DNA of 64,000 bases. Source: Mesorhizobium sp. M4B.F.Ca.ET.203.01.1.1 (GTDB lineage Bacteria > Pseudomonadota > Alphaproteobacteria > Rhizobiales > Rhizobiaceae). Below, piece by piece: positions 8,361 to 17,076 of this stretch. The stretch lies in assembly GCF_004791025.1 (NCBI RefSeq), contig NZ_SRUO01000005.1:248001-312000 (forward strand), given 5' to 3'. The notes under the pieces were generated by a model. That model searched no databases and had not been told where the DNA came from. It saw only the letters and a program-made list of their open reading frames with translations. The translations under genes were made by a program, and so were the position numbers. Each line of letters starts with the position of its first letter. Position 1 is the first letter of the stretch.

Positions 8361-9305
8361 ATGAGAAATCAAGCGCAAGCCTCGGCGGCAAGCCCCGCCC
8401 TCGACAAGCCAGACAGCGCCAGCCAAAGCCTTGCCGGCCCTGCCCTTTCCACCTTGGCGACGGAGCTGCCGCCACATCTGTGGTTCGGCGTCAGCGCCGT
8501 GTTCCACTATCTTGGGCCGGCCTTCGCGGTGCTGCTTTTCGCTAAGGTCGGCGTGCTCGGCATGGCCTGGCTGCGCATCGCCACCGCCGCCCTCGTCTTC
8601 GCGCCGCTGACCCGGCCATGGAGAGTCTTCGCCCGCGCCGACCGGCCGACACGGCTGTTGCTCGTCGCCTTCGGCGCCTGCCTGGCGGTGATGAACTGTT
8701 CCTTCTATCTCGCGCTCGACCGCCTGCCGATCTCGCTGGTCGCGGCGATCGAGTTTGTCGGCACCATCGCCGTCGCGCTCGTCGGCCTGCGCAGTCCGCG
8801 CAACCTCGCGGCGCTCGCCATTGCCGTCACCGGCACCTTGCTGTTGATCGACGTCAAATGGTCGAGCGACCCGGTCGGCCTGTTCTGGGCCTTCCTTAAC
8901 GGCGCTCTGTTCGTCGGCTACATCGTGCTCGGCCACCGCGTCGCGGCGTCCGGCGCGGGCGCCGGCATTGCCGGCTTGGGCGCGGCAATGACGATCGCCT
9001 TCCTCGTCGTGCTGCCCATCGGCCTCACCGAGGCGCTGCCGGCCTTTTCCGCGCCGTCGCTGCTCATCACCGCCATCGGCGTCGGCATCTGCTCCTCGGT
9101 CATCCCCTATATCTGCGATCAACTCGCCATGGCGCGGCTGCCGCGCGCCAGCTTCGCGCTGATGCTGTCGCTGCTGCCGCTCAGCGCGACACTGATCGGC
9201 ATCATCGTGCTGAGGCAGGTTCCGAGCCTCGGCGATTGCCTGGGCATCGCGCTGGTGGTGGCCGGCGTCGCCTTGCACAAGCCGGCCCCAGAACGAGCGC
9301 CATAA
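8361..9305 (+). CDS. EamA/DMT family exporter (RhtA-like)
   Basis: This 314-residue membrane protein has about ten hydrophobic segments arranged as two EamA repeats, after a polar Ala/Ser-rich head of about 40 residues. The second repeat contains GIGVGICSSVIPYICDQLAMARLPRASFAL, in shortened form GICSSVIPYICDQLAM, characteristic of RhtA-type threonine/homoserine exporters. It probably exports amino acids or related metabolites across the inner membrane. The divergent Lrp/AsnC regulator, 90 bases away, supports amino-acid-responsive control. Confidence 0.87.
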   Translation: MRNQAQASAASPALDKPDSASQSLAGPALSTLATELPPHLWFGVSAVFHYLGPAFAVLLFAKVGVLGMAWLRIATAALVFAPLTRPWRVFARADRPTRLLLVAFGACLAVMNCSFYLALDRLPISLVAAIEFVGTIAVALVGLRSPRNLAALAIAVTGTLLLIDVKWSSDPVGLFWAFLNGALFVGYIVLGHRVAASGAGAGIAGLGAAMTIAFLVVLPIGLTEALPAFSAPSLLITAIGVGICSSVIPYICDQLAMARLPRASFALMLSLLPLSATLIGIIVLRQVPSLGDCLGIALVVAGVALHKPAPERAP

Positions 9306-9307
9306 GG

Positions 9308-10195
9308 CTAGGCAAGCTTCTCCTTCAGGAAAGCGACCGTCCGGCCCCAGGCGAGGTCGGCCGCCCTCTTGTCGTAGCGAGCCGCCGAGGTGTCGTTGTT
9401 GAAAGCATGGTTGGCGCCCTCATAGACATAGACCGCGTACTCGACATGCGCCGCGTCGAGCGCCTTCTTGAAGGCATCGATGCCGGCATTGGTGCGCGCA
9501 TCCAGGCCGGCATAGTGGAGCAGCAGCGCGGCCTTGATCTTCGGCACGTCGTCGGGCTTCGGCTGCATGCCGTAATAGGCGACCCCTGCGCTCAGATCCG
9601 GCGAATTGACGGCAAGCGTGTTGACTGCGCCGCCGCCCCAGCAGAAACCGACGGCGCCGACCTTGCCGTTGCCGTCCTTGTAGCCCTTGAGGAACGTGAC
9701 CGTCGCCACGGCGTTGGCGGCGACCTGCGCGGGATCGAGCGTCGCGAACAGTTCGCGCACCTTGTCCTCATTCTCAGGCGTGCCGCCGAGCGGCGACATG
9801 AAGTCCGGCGCCAGCGCGACGAACCCTTCCAGCGCCACCCGCCGCGCAACATCCCTAATGTGCGGGTTGAGCCCCCTGTTCTCGTGGATGACGATGACGG
9901 CGCCGAGCTTGCCGGACCGGTCGGCCGGTTCGACCAGATAGCCCTTCATCTCGCCTCCGCTGCCGGGATAGGTGATGTCCTCACCCTTCACGCGCGGATC
10001 GTCCTCGGCGACGATCGCCGCCCGGGCGGGATTCGCCGCCAGCAACGGCACGATGGCGGCGGCTGCCGCGCCAGATCCGGCAAGCCTCGTCAGCTGTTCC
10101 ATGAAACGGCGCCGGTCGAGCGTCAGATGCGTGTATTCATCATAGGCATCGATCATCGCCTGGGTGATGACGGGCTCGGCGGCGGCTGTGGTCAT
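9308..10195 (-). CDS. Dienelactone hydrolase family protein with a Tat-like leader
   Basis: The 295-residue alpha/beta hydrolase shows the complete DLH triad: nucleophile Cys in GFCWGGG, Asp in HYAGLDARTN, and His in EGANHAFNND. Unlike cytoplasmic DLH enzymes it carries an N-terminal extension with LDRRRFMEQLTRLAGSGAAA and a following PARA site, which looks like a twin-arginine signal, so the folded enzyme is probably periplasmic. The ATG at 10195 has GAGGA seven bases upstream. It converges with the exporter gene (3 bases apart). The substrate is unknown; ester or lactone hydrolysis is the family activity. Confidence 0.88.
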   Translation of the reverse strand: MTTAAAEPVITQAMIDAYDEYTHLTLDRRRFMEQLTRLAGSGAAAAAIVPLLAANPARAAIVAEDDPRVKGEDITYPGSGGEMKGYLVEPADRSGKLGAVIVIHENRGLNPHIRDVARRVALEGFVALAPDFMSPLGGTPENEDKVRELFATLDPAQVAANAVATVTFLKGYKDGNGKVGAVGFCWGGGAVNTLAVNSPDLSAGVAYYGMQPKPDDVPKIKAALLLHYAGLDARTNAGIDAFKKALDAAHVEYAVYVYEGANHAFNNDTSAARYDKRAADLAWGRTVAFLKEKLA

Positions 10196-10612
10196 GGCTC
10201 ATTCCTCGACTGTCCCCCCACCGGGCAAGATAGGGTTGGAAGGCGCTTGGTCCATTTCGAAGCCGTCGGCTTTGAGGACGTCGAGGTGGAAGACAGGACT
10301 GACGACTGCCTCGGCGGCTTCCGCCGCAGCCTCATCGCATGGCCGGCCTCGGAACGGCGCAAGGGCGCCATGAGCCTGAAGTCCAGCCTCGGCACCGCCC
10401 TCGTCTGCCGATTGATCGCCGGTTATTTCGGCGCTGTCTCCAAGGCCTACCTGCTGGTCTCGGCACCAAAGCCCTGAGGCGGGGCGGCCCGTCCAGGGCC
10501 CCATCACATTTTGGTCATTTCGGCAAATCTTGATGGCGTTGCCACAATATAAGGGGAAGCTGAGATCGGCTTCGCCTGCCACGGCGATGCCTGAAGAGAA
10601 GGAACAACGCTC
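10196..10612. other. 417-base region without a convincing gene
   Basis: The stretch separates two divergent genes. It contains a plus-strand frame with an ATG at 10371 that encodes 35 residues (ending LIAGYFGAVSKAYLLVSAPKP in overlapping parts) and stops at 10477, with no ribosome site. It could be the broken 5' end of a lost gene, but I could not identify the parent. The segment 10500-10570 is AT-richer and is the likely promoter region for the two small genes that follow. No RNA gene was recognised. Confidence 0.35.
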
Positions 10613-10759
10613 ATGACCTTGTCCCCTCCGATCGTCGCAAGCGCGCTCATGCTGGCCAGCGCGGCCCTCCTGGCGCTGCGATCCGCGGCCCTCAGCCGGG
10701 AGGCGGTCAAAGTCAGAAGCGAGCAACGCCGGCCCGGCCGCGCGAAATCCGGCAACTAA
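10613..10759 (+). CDS. Small putative membrane peptide (48 aa)
   Basis: A 48-codon frame starts at ATG 10613 with GAAGGA about nine bases upstream and ends with TAA at 10759. The first half is hydrophobic (PPIVASALMLASAALLAL) and could span the membrane; the second half is very basic (VKVRSEQRRPGRAKS). This positive-inside layout is typical of small inner-membrane peptides. It ends 23 bases before the next gene, so the two may be co-transcribed. No homologue is known to me. Confidence 0.4.
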   Translation: MTLSPPIVASALMLASAALLALRSAALSREAVKVRSEQRRPGRAKSGN

Positions 10760-10782
10760 GCGCCAACACCGAGGGGAAGACC

Positions 10783-11220
10783 ATGGACGTTCAGGACATC
10801 GTGAACACCGTCTCCGCCAAGGCCGGCCTCGACCAGGCGGTGACGGAAAAGGTCGTCGGCACCATCTTCTCGGTGCTCGAGCACGAGGCGGACGGCACCA
10901 GCGCCTCGAGCTTCTTTGCCAGGATCCCCGGCGCGGATGCGCTGGCCCGGAAATATGATGTCATGGCCGCAGGTGCTTCCAGCGGCTCGGGCGGCGGCCT
11001 GCTGTCGTCGCTGCAGGGGGCGCTTGGCGGCGTGCTCGGCGAGAAGACCGGCGCGCTGATCAACGGCATCGCCGCGCTCAGGGCCTCCGGCCTCGACATG
11101 GCGCAGATTCAAAAGGCCGGCGCCACGCTGGTCCAGCAAGCGGAAGCCGCCGCCGGCCCGGATCTCACCAATCAGGTGCTTGGCTCGGTGCCGGGCCTCA
11201 AAGGCCACCTCGGGCTCTGA
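10783..11220 (+). CDS. DUF2780/DUF2267-like small protein
   Basis: The 145-residue protein starts with a helical segment (VNTVSAKAGLDQAVTEKVVGTIFSVL) followed by FARIPGADALARKY and a Gly/Ser-rich loop (SSGSGGGLLSSLQGALGGVLG). This combination resembles the DUF2780 (VcgC/VcgE) and DUF2267 families, which have no assigned function. A strong GAGGGGAAG precedes the ATG. It lies 23 bases after the 48-residue peptide and converges with the glucose dehydrogenase gene. Confidence 0.65.
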   Translation: MDVQDIVNTVSAKAGLDQAVTEKVVGTIFSVLEHEADGTSASSFFARIPGADALARKYDVMAAGASSGSGGGLLSSLQGALGGVLGEKTGALINGIAALRASGLDMAQIQKAGATLVQQAEAAAGPDLTNQVLGSVPGLKGHLGL

Positions 11221-11228
11221 ACAGGCCT

Positions 11229-13541
11229 TCACTTCGGCAAAGCGTAAGCCATCACATAATCACCCGGCTTGGTGCCGACCGAGCCGTGGCCGCCGGCGAC
11301 GATGACCACGAACTGGCGGCCGTCGGCGACCGTATAGGTCATCGGCGTCGACTGGCCGCCGGCCGGCAGCCTGGCCTTCCAAAGCTGCCTGCCGGTCGTC
11401 AGATCATAGGCGCGCAGATAATCGTCGACAGCCGCCCCCAGGAACGCGACGCCACCGGCGGTGATCATCGGCCCGCCAATGCCCGGCACGCCGACCTTGA
11501 ACGGCAGCGGCAACGGTGTCATGTCGCGCACGGTGCCGTTGCGGTGCTTGTAGGCGATCTTGCCGGTCCTGAGATCGGCGCCGGCGACATAGCCCCAGGG
11601 CGGCGCCTGGCAAGGGATGCCGAGCGGCGACAGGAACGGCCCCATTACCACCGCGTAAGGCGCGCCCTCGTTGCGGTTAAGCCCCTGCTCGCTGCCGCGT
11701 CCTTCGTCCGGCGGCGGCACCTGGTCGCGCGGGATGAGCTGCGACTTGAACGCCAGATAGGTCGGCATGCCGAACATCACCTGCCGGACGGGATCGACCG
11801 CCACGCCGCCCCAGTTGAAGACGCCGAAATTGCCGGGATAGACCAGCGAGCCCTGCTCGGATGGCGGCGTGTAGCGGCCCTCATAGCGCAGGCCCTTGAG
11901 CTCGATCCGGCAGGCCAGCTGGTCGAACATGGTGATGCCCCACATGTCGGCGCCGGTCAGCGGCTTCGGATTGAAGGAGAGGTCCGATTCCGGCTGCGTC
12001 GGCGAGGTGTGGTCGCCCTCGATCGCGCCGCCCGGGGCCGGCACCTCCTTGACGGGAATGATCGGCTCGCCGCTGCGCCGGTCGAGCACGTAAAGATCGC
12101 CCTGCTTGGTCGGCCCGACCAGCCCCGGCACGACGCCGCTCGACGTGGTGATGTCGACCAGCGATGGCTGCGCCGGCACGTCCATGTCCCAAAGGTCATG
12201 ATGCACGGTCTGCCGCACCCAGCGCACCTGCCCGCTGTTGAGGTCGAGCGCGGTGATCGAGGACGAGAATTTCTCGACATTGGCGCTGCGCCCGGCGCCG
12301 AGCTGGTCCGGCGTCTGGTTGCCGAGCGGCACGTAGAGCAGGCCGAGCTTCTCGTCGGCGCTCGGCGTCGACCACATGTTGGGCGAGTTGTTGGTGTAGG
12401 TCTGGCCGGCCGGCAGCGGCGTCGTCTGGTCCGGATTGCCGGAATCCCAGTTCCACAGCAGCGCGCCGCTGTCGACGTCGAAGGCGCGGATGACGCCCGA
12501 CGGTTCCTGCGTGGAATAATTGTCGTTGACCGCGCCGCCGACGATGATCTTGCCGCCGACGATGAGCGGCGCCGAGGTCGAATAGTAGTAGCCCGATTTC
12601 GGATACGGCATGTTGGCGAGCAGGTTCAGCGTGCCGCCCTCGGCGAAGGATGCACACACCTGCCCGTTCGCGGCGTCGAGCGCGATCAGCCGCGCGTCGG
12701 AGGTCGGCAGATAGACGCGCGCGGGGCATGGCTGGCCGGCGGCGACCTTGCCGTCGGCATAATAGGACACGCCGCGGCAGGTCTGGTGCTGCCGGTTCGG
12801 ATCGAGCTTGATCTTCGGGTCGAAGCGCCATTTCTCCTTGCCGGTCGTGGCATCGATGGCGATGGCGAAATTGTGCGGCGTGCAGATGTAGAGCGCATCG
12901 CCAATCTTCAGCGGCGTCACCTGATAGGTCGTCTCGCCGATGTCGTCCGGACCCTTCACGTCGCCAGTACGATAGGTCCAGGCCGGCTGCAGCGAAGCCA
13001 CGTTGTCCACGGTGATCTGGTTGAGCGGCGAATAGCGCTGGCCGAAGGGCGTGCGCCCGTAGAAGTGCCATTCGCCTTCCGGCACGTTGCCGCCGAGATC
13101 GGCCGTCGGCGTCACCTTGTCGGCGCTGAGCTCGCCGGCAATGTCCTTTGGGTCGGCGGTCATCGAATAGCCGGCCACGGCCAGCGAGGCCAGCACCGCC
13201 AGGATCAGCGGCGCGCGTCCATCGGGACCGGTGAGCCCTCGCCTCGCCCAAGGCGTCAGCAGCCACAGCGCCAAAAGCACGATGACGCCGCCGCGCGGAC
13301 CCAGATCCCACCAGTCGAAGCCGGCTTCCCAGACCGCCCAGCACAGCGTGCCGATCACGATCGCCGCATAGAGCCAAAGTCCTGTCGACCTGCGCCGGAA
13401 CAGCAGCCAGGCGGTGATTAGGAAAGCAAGGCCGACAATGACGTAGTACCAGCTGCCGCCGAGCATCGCCAACCGGATGCCGCCGCCGCCAAGAACCAGA
13501 CCGATGAGAGCAAGGATTACGGCGGTGAGGATGGTTGCCAT
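11229..13541 (-). CDS. gcd: Membrane-bound PQQ-dependent glucose/quinate/shikimate dehydrogenase
   Basis: The 770-residue protein has the layout of membrane quinoprotein dehydrogenases: about five hydrophobic helices in residues 1-130 followed by a periplasmic eight-bladed propeller. Propeller hallmarks include EWHFYGRTPFGQRYSPL, the repeated W-motifs TGKEKWRFDP and SGALLWNWDSG, HHDLWDMDVPAQP and GVAFLGAAVDDYLRA. E. coli Gcd is about 796 residues, so it is full length. It oxidises aldoses such as glucose to the lactone in the periplasm and reduces ubiquinone. Quinate or shikimate cannot be excluded as substrate. No PQQ synthesis genes are in the window, so cofactor must come from elsewhere. 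Confidence 0.92.
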   Translation of the reverse strand: MATILTAVILALIGLVLGGGGIRLAMLGGSWYYVIVGLAFLITAWLLFRRRSTGLWLYAAIVIGTLCWAVWEAGFDWWDLGPRGGVIVLLALWLLTPWARRGLTGPDGRAPLILAVLASLAVAGYSMTADPKDIAGELSADKVTPTADLGGNVPEGEWHFYGRTPFGQRYSPLNQITVDNVASLQPAWTYRTGDVKGPDDIGETTYQVTPLKIGDALYICTPHNFAIAIDATTGKEKWRFDPKIKLDPNRQHQTCRGVSYYADGKVAAGQPCPARVYLPTSDARLIALDAANGQVCASFAEGGTLNLLANMPYPKSGYYYSTSAPLIVGGKIIVGGAVNDNYSTQEPSGVIRAFDVDSGALLWNWDSGNPDQTTPLPAGQTYTNNSPNMWSTPSADEKLGLLYVPLGNQTPDQLGAGRSANVEKFSSSITALDLNSGQVRWVRQTVHHDLWDMDVPAQPSLVDITTSSGVVPGLVGPTKQGDLYVLDRRSGEPIIPVKEVPAPGGAIEGDHTSPTQPESDLSFNPKPLTGADMWGITMFDQLACRIELKGLRYEGRYTPPSEQGSLVYPGNFGVFNWGGVAVDPVRQVMFGMPTYLAFKSQLIPRDQVPPPDEGRGSEQGLNRNEGAPYAVVMGPFLSPLGIPCQAPPWGYVAGADLRTGKIAYKHRNGTVRDMTPLPLPFKVGVPGIGGPMITAGGVAFLGAAVDDYLRAYDLTTGRQLWKARLPAGGQSTPMTYTVADGRQFVVIVAGGHGSVGTKPGDYVMAYALPK

Positions 13542-13792
13542 GACGACACTCCTTCAGGCGCAGCAGGCGAGCGTCCGGAAACCGCCGTCGCCAAATGCAA
13601 CCGTAACGCGCTTTCGAGTCTGTTTCACCTCGCCGCCGTAGTTTTCTGCCCGCTCGCGCGAGGTGTCAAATTAGCAGGACAATATCCAACGATGTCGCGG
13701 GCATTGCTCGGTCCTGTCCGTTCACGTCGAAATGACGAAGCCTGGCGGTCGCCATTCTTCTGCCGGCAATCGGGCGATGCTATGCTTTGCCG

Positions 13793-15433
13793 ATGAAGGC
13801 CGACGCCGCCTCGTTGCTTGAAAAGGCCCGCCACGCTTACGCGCAGCGGGCATGGGCGGATGCGTTCGCGCTTCTGCAGGCTACGGACGCGATCGCGCCG
13901 CTGGGCCCGGACGATCTCGAACGGCAGCTCTGGTCGGCCGCCATGCTCGACCGCGATCAGGACAGCCAGGTCGCCGGTGACCGCCTGTTCGAGGCCTATG
14001 TCGAAGCGGGCCGTTACGACCGGGCGGCGTATTGGGCGTTCTTTCGCGGCTTCCGCCTTCTCGCCCTCGGCGAGGAAGGCCACGCGACGGCCTGCATCCA
14101 GCAGGCCCAGCGCCTGGCCGACGGCTTCGGTCGCGAATGCGCGGCGCATGGCTATCTGATCTTGCTGGCGGCCCAGAAGGAACTCATGACGGGTAACGAT
14201 CCGGCCGCCGCGCCGCTGGCGAGCCAGGCCCTGGCGATCGGCGAGCGCTGTTGCGATATCGACCTCGTCGCCTTCGCCAGATGCTATCTCGGCCGTGCGC
14301 TGGTACGGCAGGGCCGGATCGACGAAGGCATCGCCTCGCTCGACGAGGCCATGCTGCCGGCCGTCGACGGAAAGCTCTCGCCCATCGTCACCGGCCTGAT
14401 CTACTGCAACCTCATCGCCGCATGCCGGCAGGTCTATGCGCTCGACCGCTCGCGCGAATGGACCGAGGCGCTGTCGAACTGGTGCGGAACTCAGCCGCAG
14501 CTTGTCCAGTTCAACGGCGTCTGCCTTTTGCACCGCGCCGAGATCATGGAATTGAACGGCGCCTGGCAGGATGCGATCGCCGAGGCACGCCGCGCGACGA
14601 CGTCGTTGGCCCATACCACGGCCAGCGAGGCGGCGGCGGGCGCGGCCTACCAGGAGGCCGAAATCCATCGCTTGCGCGGCGAGTTCGCCGCCGCCGAGGA
14701 CCTCTACCGCACTGCCAGCCGGCTCGGGCTCGAACCGCAGCCCGGCATGGCGCTGCTGCGGCTGGCGCAGGGCCGGGCCGAACAGGCTGCGGCAACCCTT
14801 CGCCGCGTGCTCGCCACGACCAAGGCTCCACTCGGCCGCGCCCGCCTGCTGCCGGCTCTGGTCGAGATCATGATCGCCGCCGGCGCAATCGAGGAGGCAC
14901 GCGACGCCTGCCAGGAGCTGGAAGCGATCGCCAGCCGTTTCGCGACCGACATCCTGGCGGCGATGGCCTCGCAGGCGAGAGGCGAGATCGACTTGCACGA
15001 AGGCAGCGCCGCGACCGCGCTCGGCCATTTCCGCGCCGCGCTGACGACCTGGCAGCGTGCCGGCGCTCCCTATCTCGAGGCGCGGCTGCGCGTGCTTGCC
15101 GGGCAGGCCTGCCGCATGCTTGGCGACGAAGACGGCACCGAGCTCGAATTCGATGCCGCCCGTACGGTTTTTGCCGGCCTCGGCGCCGCGCCCGACCTCG
15201 CCCGGGTCGCCGCACTGACCCGGCCGACGAGCTTGCCTTCGCATGGGCTGACCCGGCGCGAGATCGAAGTTCTTGGCCTTGTCGCCACCGGCAAGACCAA
15301 CAGGACGATAGCAACCGACCTTGGTCTCAGCGAAAAGACCGTCGACCGGCATCTCAGCAACATATTCGACAAGCTGGCGGTCAACTCGCGCGCGGCTGCC
15401 ACAGCCTACGGCTTTCAGAACGGCCTGCTCTGA
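13793..15433 (+). CDS. LuxR family regulator with TPR-like sensor region
   Basis: The product is 546 residues from ATG 13793; a TTG two codons earlier (13787) is an alternative start. The last 65 residues are a GerE/LuxR DNA-binding domain (LTRREIEVLGLVATGKTN, TIATDLGLSEKTVDRHLSNI). The preceding 470 residues are Ala-rich paired helices that look like degenerate tetratricopeptide repeats, with no ATPase motif, so it is not a full MalT-type STAND protein. It probably acts as a one-component activator, but the signal is not visible. A repeat and a hairpin terminator follow the stop codon. Confidence 0.85.
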   Translation: MKADAASLLEKARHAYAQRAWADAFALLQATDAIAPLGPDDLERQLWSAAMLDRDQDSQVAGDRLFEAYVEAGRYDRAAYWAFFRGFRLLALGEEGHATACIQQAQRLADGFGRECAAHGYLILLAAQKELMTGNDPAAAPLASQALAIGERCCDIDLVAFARCYLGRALVRQGRIDEGIASLDEAMLPAVDGKLSPIVTGLIYCNLIAACRQVYALDRSREWTEALSNWCGTQPQLVQFNGVCLLHRAEIMELNGAWQDAIAEARRATTSLAHTTASEAAAGAAYQEAEIHRLRGEFAAAEDLYRTASRLGLEPQPGMALLRLAQGRAEQAAATLRRVLATTKAPLGRARLLPALVEIMIAAGAIEEARDACQELEAIASRFATDILAAMASQARGEIDLHEGSAATALGHFRAALTTWQRAGAPYLEARLRVLAGQACRMLGDEDGTELEFDAARTVFAGLGAAPDLARVAALTRPTSLPSHGLTRREIEVLGLVATGKTNRTIATDLGLSEKTVDRHLSNIFDKLAVNSRAAATAYGFQNGLL

Positions 15434-15450
15434 CGCAACGACCTTCTGAC

Positions 15451-15554
15451 CTCGAGCAATTCCAGAAAAGTGTGAAACGGTTTCCGTTCGGAATTACGTC
15501 AAAGCAAAGAGATTGAGCGGTTCGGCGTTTCCGTGAAACGATGAAACGCTCTAG
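15451..15554. repeat. Dispersed palindromic repeat, copy 2
   Basis: This copy shares GAGCAATTCCA, AAGTGTGAAACGGTTTCCG and CGTCAAA-CAAAGA blocks with copy 1 at 7713-7784 and extends further, with a second small hairpin CGTTTC-cgt-GAAACG. It lies 18 bases after the LuxR gene. Confidence 0.75.
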
Positions 15555-15558
15555 CGGC

Positions 15559-15585
15559 ATGGGGAAAAATCCCCATCGCATTTTT
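15559..15585 (+). terminator. Intrinsic terminator downstream of LuxR-family gene
   Basis: The stem ATGGGGA/TCCCCAT closes on an A-rich loop (15559-15576), and a run of five T residues follows at 15581-15585. Orientation fits transcription ending after the LuxR gene and its repeat. Confidence 0.6.
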
Positions 15586-15669
15586 CTGACTCGTGAGGTG
15601 TCTCCCCGAAGCGCCGCGGCGCCGTTCCCTTATTTTTGGTCCGCCAGTGACGAACCAAATGGAGCGATC

Positions 15670-16956
15670 ATGAACCCGACTTCGACATCCGGACCGGCCG
15701 CGATGCAGGCAATGACCCTGCGCGGTCGTCACAACATTCGCATCGCCGAAACCAGGGCACGCGCCGGCGCGTTGCTGGAACCGGGAGCGGCCTTCATGCA
15801 CCTGGAGGCCGATGCTCTGCAGGCAATCGGCAGCGATCCATCATCAGGCGACGAAACGCGGCCTGCGCTCAGGGAAGAACATGTCGACGTCGTGGTCATC
15901 GGCGCCGGCCAGAACGGTCTTTCCGTCGGCTATCACCTCGCCCGCAAGGGAGTGAAGTTCGTCATCCTGGAGGGCCGCGAACGCGTCGGCGACATCTGGC
16001 GCTCGCGCTGGGATTCGCTGCGCCTGTTTACCCCGGCACGCTTCGACGGTCTGGTCGGCATGCCCTTCCCCGCCGCGCGCTATTCATTCCCGACCAAGGA
16101 CGAAATGGCCGACTATCTCGAGGCCTATGCGCGGAGGTTTGCCTTGCCGGTGCGCACTGGCGTCAAGGTCGACGAGGTGACCCGTTCCGGCGAGCGCTAC
16201 ATCGTCACATCAGGCCAGACCCGCTACATCGCCAAGCACGTCGTCGCCGCCGCCTCGAGCTATCAGAAGCCGAAGATCCCGGATTTCGCGGCGTCGTTCG
16301 ATCCGTCGATCCGGCAATTGCATTCGGTTGCCTACAAGAACCCGGAACAGCTCAAGGCAGGTGGCGTGCTTCTTGTCGGCGCCAGCAATTCCGGTGCGGA
16401 AATCGCCATGGATGTCGCGCGAACGCATCAAGTGTGGCTGTCGGGCCGCCATCCAGGCCACATCCCGGTCGCCTACAATGGCTACTTCGCGATGCGTTTG
16501 GTCCTGCCGGTGGTCTTGCGCATCGTTTTCCACCGTTTGCTCACCGTCGATACGCCGATGGGCCGCAAGGCCAAGCCGGAGCAGTTGTCGCATGGCCTGC
16601 CGCTGATCCGGGTCAAGCCGCAGGATCTGGACGCCGCCGGCGTCCGCCGGGTCGCCCGCGTCGCCAGTGCCCGCGACGGCAAGCCGCTGCTCGACGACGG
16701 CCAGCTTCTCGACGTTGCCAACATCATCTGGTGCACCGGGTTCCGGGCCGGGCTCGATTGGATCAAGCTGCCGATCTTCGACGACACCGGCCGGGTGAAG
16801 CAGTATCGCGGCGCCGTCGAAGGCGAACCGGGACTGTATGTCTGCGGCCTGCATTTCCAGCACTCGACCTCCTCCACCATGATCCACGGCGCGGCACGCG
16901 ATGCCGGCTACGTCGCCGACAAGATCGGCGAGCGCATGCGGGCAGCCGCCGGATAA
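15670..16956 (+). CDS. Flavin-containing monooxygenase-like NAD(P)/FAD oxidoreductase
   Basis: The 428-residue protein has an FAD Rossmann motif (VVIGAGQNGLSVGYHLA) at about residue 75, the downstream GDIWRSRWDSLRLFTP typical of group B flavin monooxygenases, and a second NADPH Rossmann motif (LLVGASNSGAEIAMDVA) about 160 residues later. The N-terminal 70 residues are an unusual hydrophilic extension without a known domain. The start was set at ATG 15670 because GGAG lies six bases upstream; the frame is open earlier but runs back through the repeat. It may oxygenate a small N- or S-containing molecule; the substrate is unknown. Confidence 0.85.
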   Translation: MNPTSTSGPAAMQAMTLRGRHNIRIAETRARAGALLEPGAAFMHLEADALQAIGSDPSSGDETRPALREEHVDVVVIGAGQNGLSVGYHLARKGVKFVILEGRERVGDIWRSRWDSLRLFTPARFDGLVGMPFPAARYSFPTKDEMADYLEAYARRFALPVRTGVKVDEVTRSGERYIVTSGQTRYIAKHVVAAASSYQKPKIPDFAASFDPSIRQLHSVAYKNPEQLKAGGVLLVGASNSGAEIAMDVARTHQVWLSGRHPGHIPVAYNGYFAMRLVLPVVLRIVFHRLLTVDTPMGRKAKPEQLSHGLPLIRVKPQDLDAAGVRRVARVASARDGKPLLDDGQLLDVANIIWCTGFRAGLDWIKLPIFDDTGRVKQYRGAVEGEPGLYVCGLHFQHSTSSTMIHGAARDAGYVADKIGERMRAAAG

Positions 16957-17076
16957 GGGCTTCGAGGCGCTTGCCGGCGCTGGAAAAGCCACCACGCCCG
17001 GCAATCGTGTCGCCAAACCAGAACAAAACATAGACACTTCTGGCCTTTCGCTGCCGAATCACTACATTCGGGGGCA

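Noticed and set aside
10371..10477. A 35-codon plus-strand frame as a real gene
   Set aside because: No ribosome site, no clear family, and it overlaps no conserved block; kept only as a note in the gap entry.
11286..13421. Plus-strand frame of 711 codons opposite the glucose dehydrogenase
   Set aside because: No motif or leader, Arg/His-rich composition, and full overlap with an intact gcd.
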